This document shows positions 62,309-64,000 of a stretch of DNA of 64,000 bases, in pieces. The notes under the pieces were generated by a model, which was not told the origin of the DNA, ran no database searches, and saw only the letters and a program-made list of their open reading frames with translations. Position numbers and translations under genes: made by a program. Numbering within the stretch: position 1 is the first letter of the stretch; each line of letters starts with the position of its first letter. The DNA is from CAYMZZ01 sp964395095 (lineage in GTDB: Bacteria > Bacteroidota > Bacteroidia > Chitinophagales > Chitinophagaceae). The stretch is taken from contig CAYMZZ010000017.1 of assembly GCA_964395095.1 (NCBI GenBank), forward strand, positions 1 to 64,000. Direction: 5' to 3'.

Positions 62309-64000
62309 TTAAAAGCGGAAACCCACGGTAAAATAGGGAAGCCAGCCTTCGCGGGAATAACCAGCTACTAATTGGAACAGGGCCATCCGTGCCGGCGCGA
62401 AATAAAAGCCGCCACCCACACCCTGGTGCCAGCGTGTGGAAACCTGGCCACGCTGCCAAACGCGCCCCAGGTCGTAGAAGCCGGTGAAACCAAATTGCCC
62501 GGGAAGAATATACCCTCCCCAATCGGCCAGCTTGATCCGCAGTTCCAGGTTGTTCCAAAACAGGTGATCCCCGGCAAAACGGTACTGCCGGAAGCCCTGC
62601 AGATTTTCGTGTCCACCGAGAAACTGCGACTGGTAGAAAGCGGCATGACCCACGGTAAAGCCTGCTCCTGTTCGGTTGGCCAGCACAATGGTTCGCCTGG
62701 CATTCAGCGACCGGTAGAGCGCTATGGAAATATTCGCCTGCCCATAAGGTCGGGCAAAGGCACTGATGGCCTGATAGGCCCGAAGATTAATGTCAAGGTA
62801 AGAACCCCAGGTGGGTAGTATCGGATGATTGCGCTGATCGAGGATCAGGTCGGCTGTCCAGCCCGCATGCCATTTAGCCCGATCAACCGTTGCACTGTCG
62901 TAGGTGCCAATACGACCGGGCCCGTCAATGAAGCGCCCGGTATTTTCGTCCGCATCGTAGCGGTACCATTGCAAGGAGGGGCCGGTGCTGAACTGTAGTC
63001 GTTTTTCATTATCCCATTTCCATCCCGGATCTACCTGGTAAATGGCGAACCGGGTGCGGTAAAACCGAATGGATTCGATATTCTTATCGTACTTCGTTTC
63101 ATTCCCCCTGCCAAAATAATTCTGCGTATTGTCGGGCGCCTTTGCATGAATGCTCAGATAAAAATCGGCTTTCTTCCAAACATCTGTCCATAAACCCTGG
63201 TAGCGTATACGATAAGCCCTGGTGCTAAAGGAATGAGCGGCCGTGAACTGGTGGCGGCTGGCGAAGGGTTCTTTGCGGAATCCCTGATGCGTGTGTTGAA
63301 ATCCCAATCCGAAAATGATGCCATCATCGAGGTTATAGCCTGCGGTTATCAGCGGCATGGTTATGTGGTAGAGATTGGCGGGAACAAAACGCGTAATGCT
63401 GCTATCGCTGCCCAGGCGAATCTTCGCCATCGATCTGTTTCCCGTGATGCTGGCCGATGATTGCAGGTCGTACAGTCTTATTTTTTTTCCGCTGCCTGCT
63501 AAATGATAGGATTTCTTTCCACTTCCGCCAATCAGTCGAACCAGTATTTTTGACGTGTTGTTATGTACGACAACACTGTCGTTTCCGCCTTCGAGATAAA
63601 CCCGGATTTCCCTGGTTATTGACGGTTCGTAGGTTTTCTGCACAAGCGTGTCCCGAAGTTCTCCTTCCTTATTGATCTTTCGGATCAGCAGGTTTGTGTT
63701 GCCCTGTTCGTCGCTGCTGATCTCCACGAATTCATGCTTTTGAGTAGCCCTGATATCTATCACTCGATTGACAAACCGGTAATAGCTGCGCATCGCCTCC
63801 GGAATGGCATCCCTTCTTTGCTTCATTGTAGCGGCCTGTTGAGCACCGCGTATCGCATATATTTCAGGAGGCAGTTGCAGGAAGGCACTGTCGATCCGCT
63901 GATCTGTGATCTTTTTTACAAAGCTATCCACTTCTTTTTCCCAATCTTCCCGGGGCCATTGTTCCTGCATCATCGCGTTCAGGAAGCCCGACTTTAACAG
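62309..64000 (-). CDS. BamA/TamA-like outer-membrane barrel protein (N-terminus outside window)
   Basis: At least 563 residues; the reading frame is open through the right edge, so the real start lies outside. The N-terminal part (SAFLQLPPEIYAIRG, MKQRRDAIPEAMRSYYRF) fits the region before an Omp85-type barrel that follows a metallophosphatase domain in related Bacteroidetes proteins. The C-terminal half has barrel strands ending in SREGWLPYFTVGFRF, a typical final strand, and GGHENLQGFRQYRFAGDHL, which resembles the conserved G-x-x-x-(V/L)-R-G-type motif. It probably inserts in the outer membrane. Confidence 0.82.
   Translation of the reverse strand: MLKSGFLNAMMQEQWPREDWEKEVDSFVKKITDQRIDSAFLQLPPEIYAIRGAQQAATMKQRRDAIPEAMRSYYRFVNRVIDIRATQKHEFVEISSDEQGNTNLLIRKINKEGELRDTLVQKTYEPSITREIRVYLEGGNDSVVVHNNTSKILVRLIGGSGKKSYHLAGSGKKIRLYDLQSSASITGNRSMAKIRLGSDSSITRFVPANLYHITMPLITAGYNLDDGIIFGLGFQHTHQGFRKEPFASRHQFTAAHSFSTRAYRIRYQGLWTDVWKKADFYLSIHAKAPDNTQNYFGRGNETKYDKNIESIRFYRTRFAIYQVDPGWKWDNEKRLQFSTGPSLQWYRYDADENTGRFIDGPGRIGTYDSATVDRAKWHAGWTADLILDQRNHPILPTWGSYLDINLRAYQAISAFARPYGQANISIALYRSLNARRTIVLANRTGAGFTVGHAAFYQSQFLGGHENLQGFRQYRFAGDHLFWNNLELRIKLADWGGYILPGQFGFTGFYDLGRVWQRGQVSTRWHQGVGGGFYFAPARMALFQLVAGYSREGWLPYFTVGFRF

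Overview
The window looks like chromosomal DNA of a Bacteroidetes bacterium, most likely a member of the Chitinophagaceae or a close relative (inference from gene content, not a database search). Supporting signs are a subtilase with a type IX secretion C-terminal tail, many lipoproteins and outer-membrane barrel proteins, LytS/LytTR two-component genes, DUF1080 proteins, DUF4369/TlpA-like thioredoxins, the near absence of Shine-Dalgarno sequences, and repeated matches to the Bacteroidetes promoter pattern TTG-N19/20-TAnnTTTG.

Layout. 1-860: 3' end of a 23S rRNA gene, 5S rRNA and a terminator, with no tRNA between them. 861-8053: membrane proteins, an M19 dipeptidase, an ApbE flavin transferase, a Gfo/Idh oxidoreductase and a double DUF1080 protein, with remnants of a GxxExxY gene cassette. 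8070-12341: a 1423-residue beta-helix-like membrane protein of unknown role, the strangest gene here. 12556-21522: a second Gfo/Idh enzyme, an MFS exporter, a LytS/LytTR pair, a kelch lipoprotein, an M14 peptidase and rpsT. 21881-25906: sucA-sucB of the 2-oxoglutarate dehydrogenase complex. 25934-39820: RNA methyltransferase, subtilase, mnmA, a large M14 peptidase, ssb, an LDH2 dehydrogenase, lysC and a GH16 glucanase. 39903-44917: VOC protein, AraC regulator, a HicAB toxin-antitoxin locus whose toxin gene is frameshifted, an S9 peptidase and an outer-membrane barrel. 44962-52084: the complete trp operon (trpEGDCFBA) behind a Trp-codon leader peptide and an attenuator. 52156-64000: a thioredoxin-like protein, glmM, a PaoABC-like molybdenum hydroxylase operon, a GAF-type protein and a truncated BamA/TamA-like barrel.

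The housekeeping content is ordinary. Most of the unusual signal lies between genes: (1) a full ribosome-mediated attenuator in front of trpE; (2) at least eight intergenic islands of degenerate 7- or 8-base tandem repeats arranged as facing inverted arms, often beginning exactly at stop codons and lying inside the rrn and trp operons; (3) a 38-bp perfect inverted repeat nested in one island; (4) decayed GxxExxY cassettes with small palindromic inserts; (5) the hicA frameshift next to an intact promoter-operator and hicB.

Product names rest on motif recognition by eye. Start codons were moved inward from the longest reading frame where an ATG, signal peptide or family start justified it.
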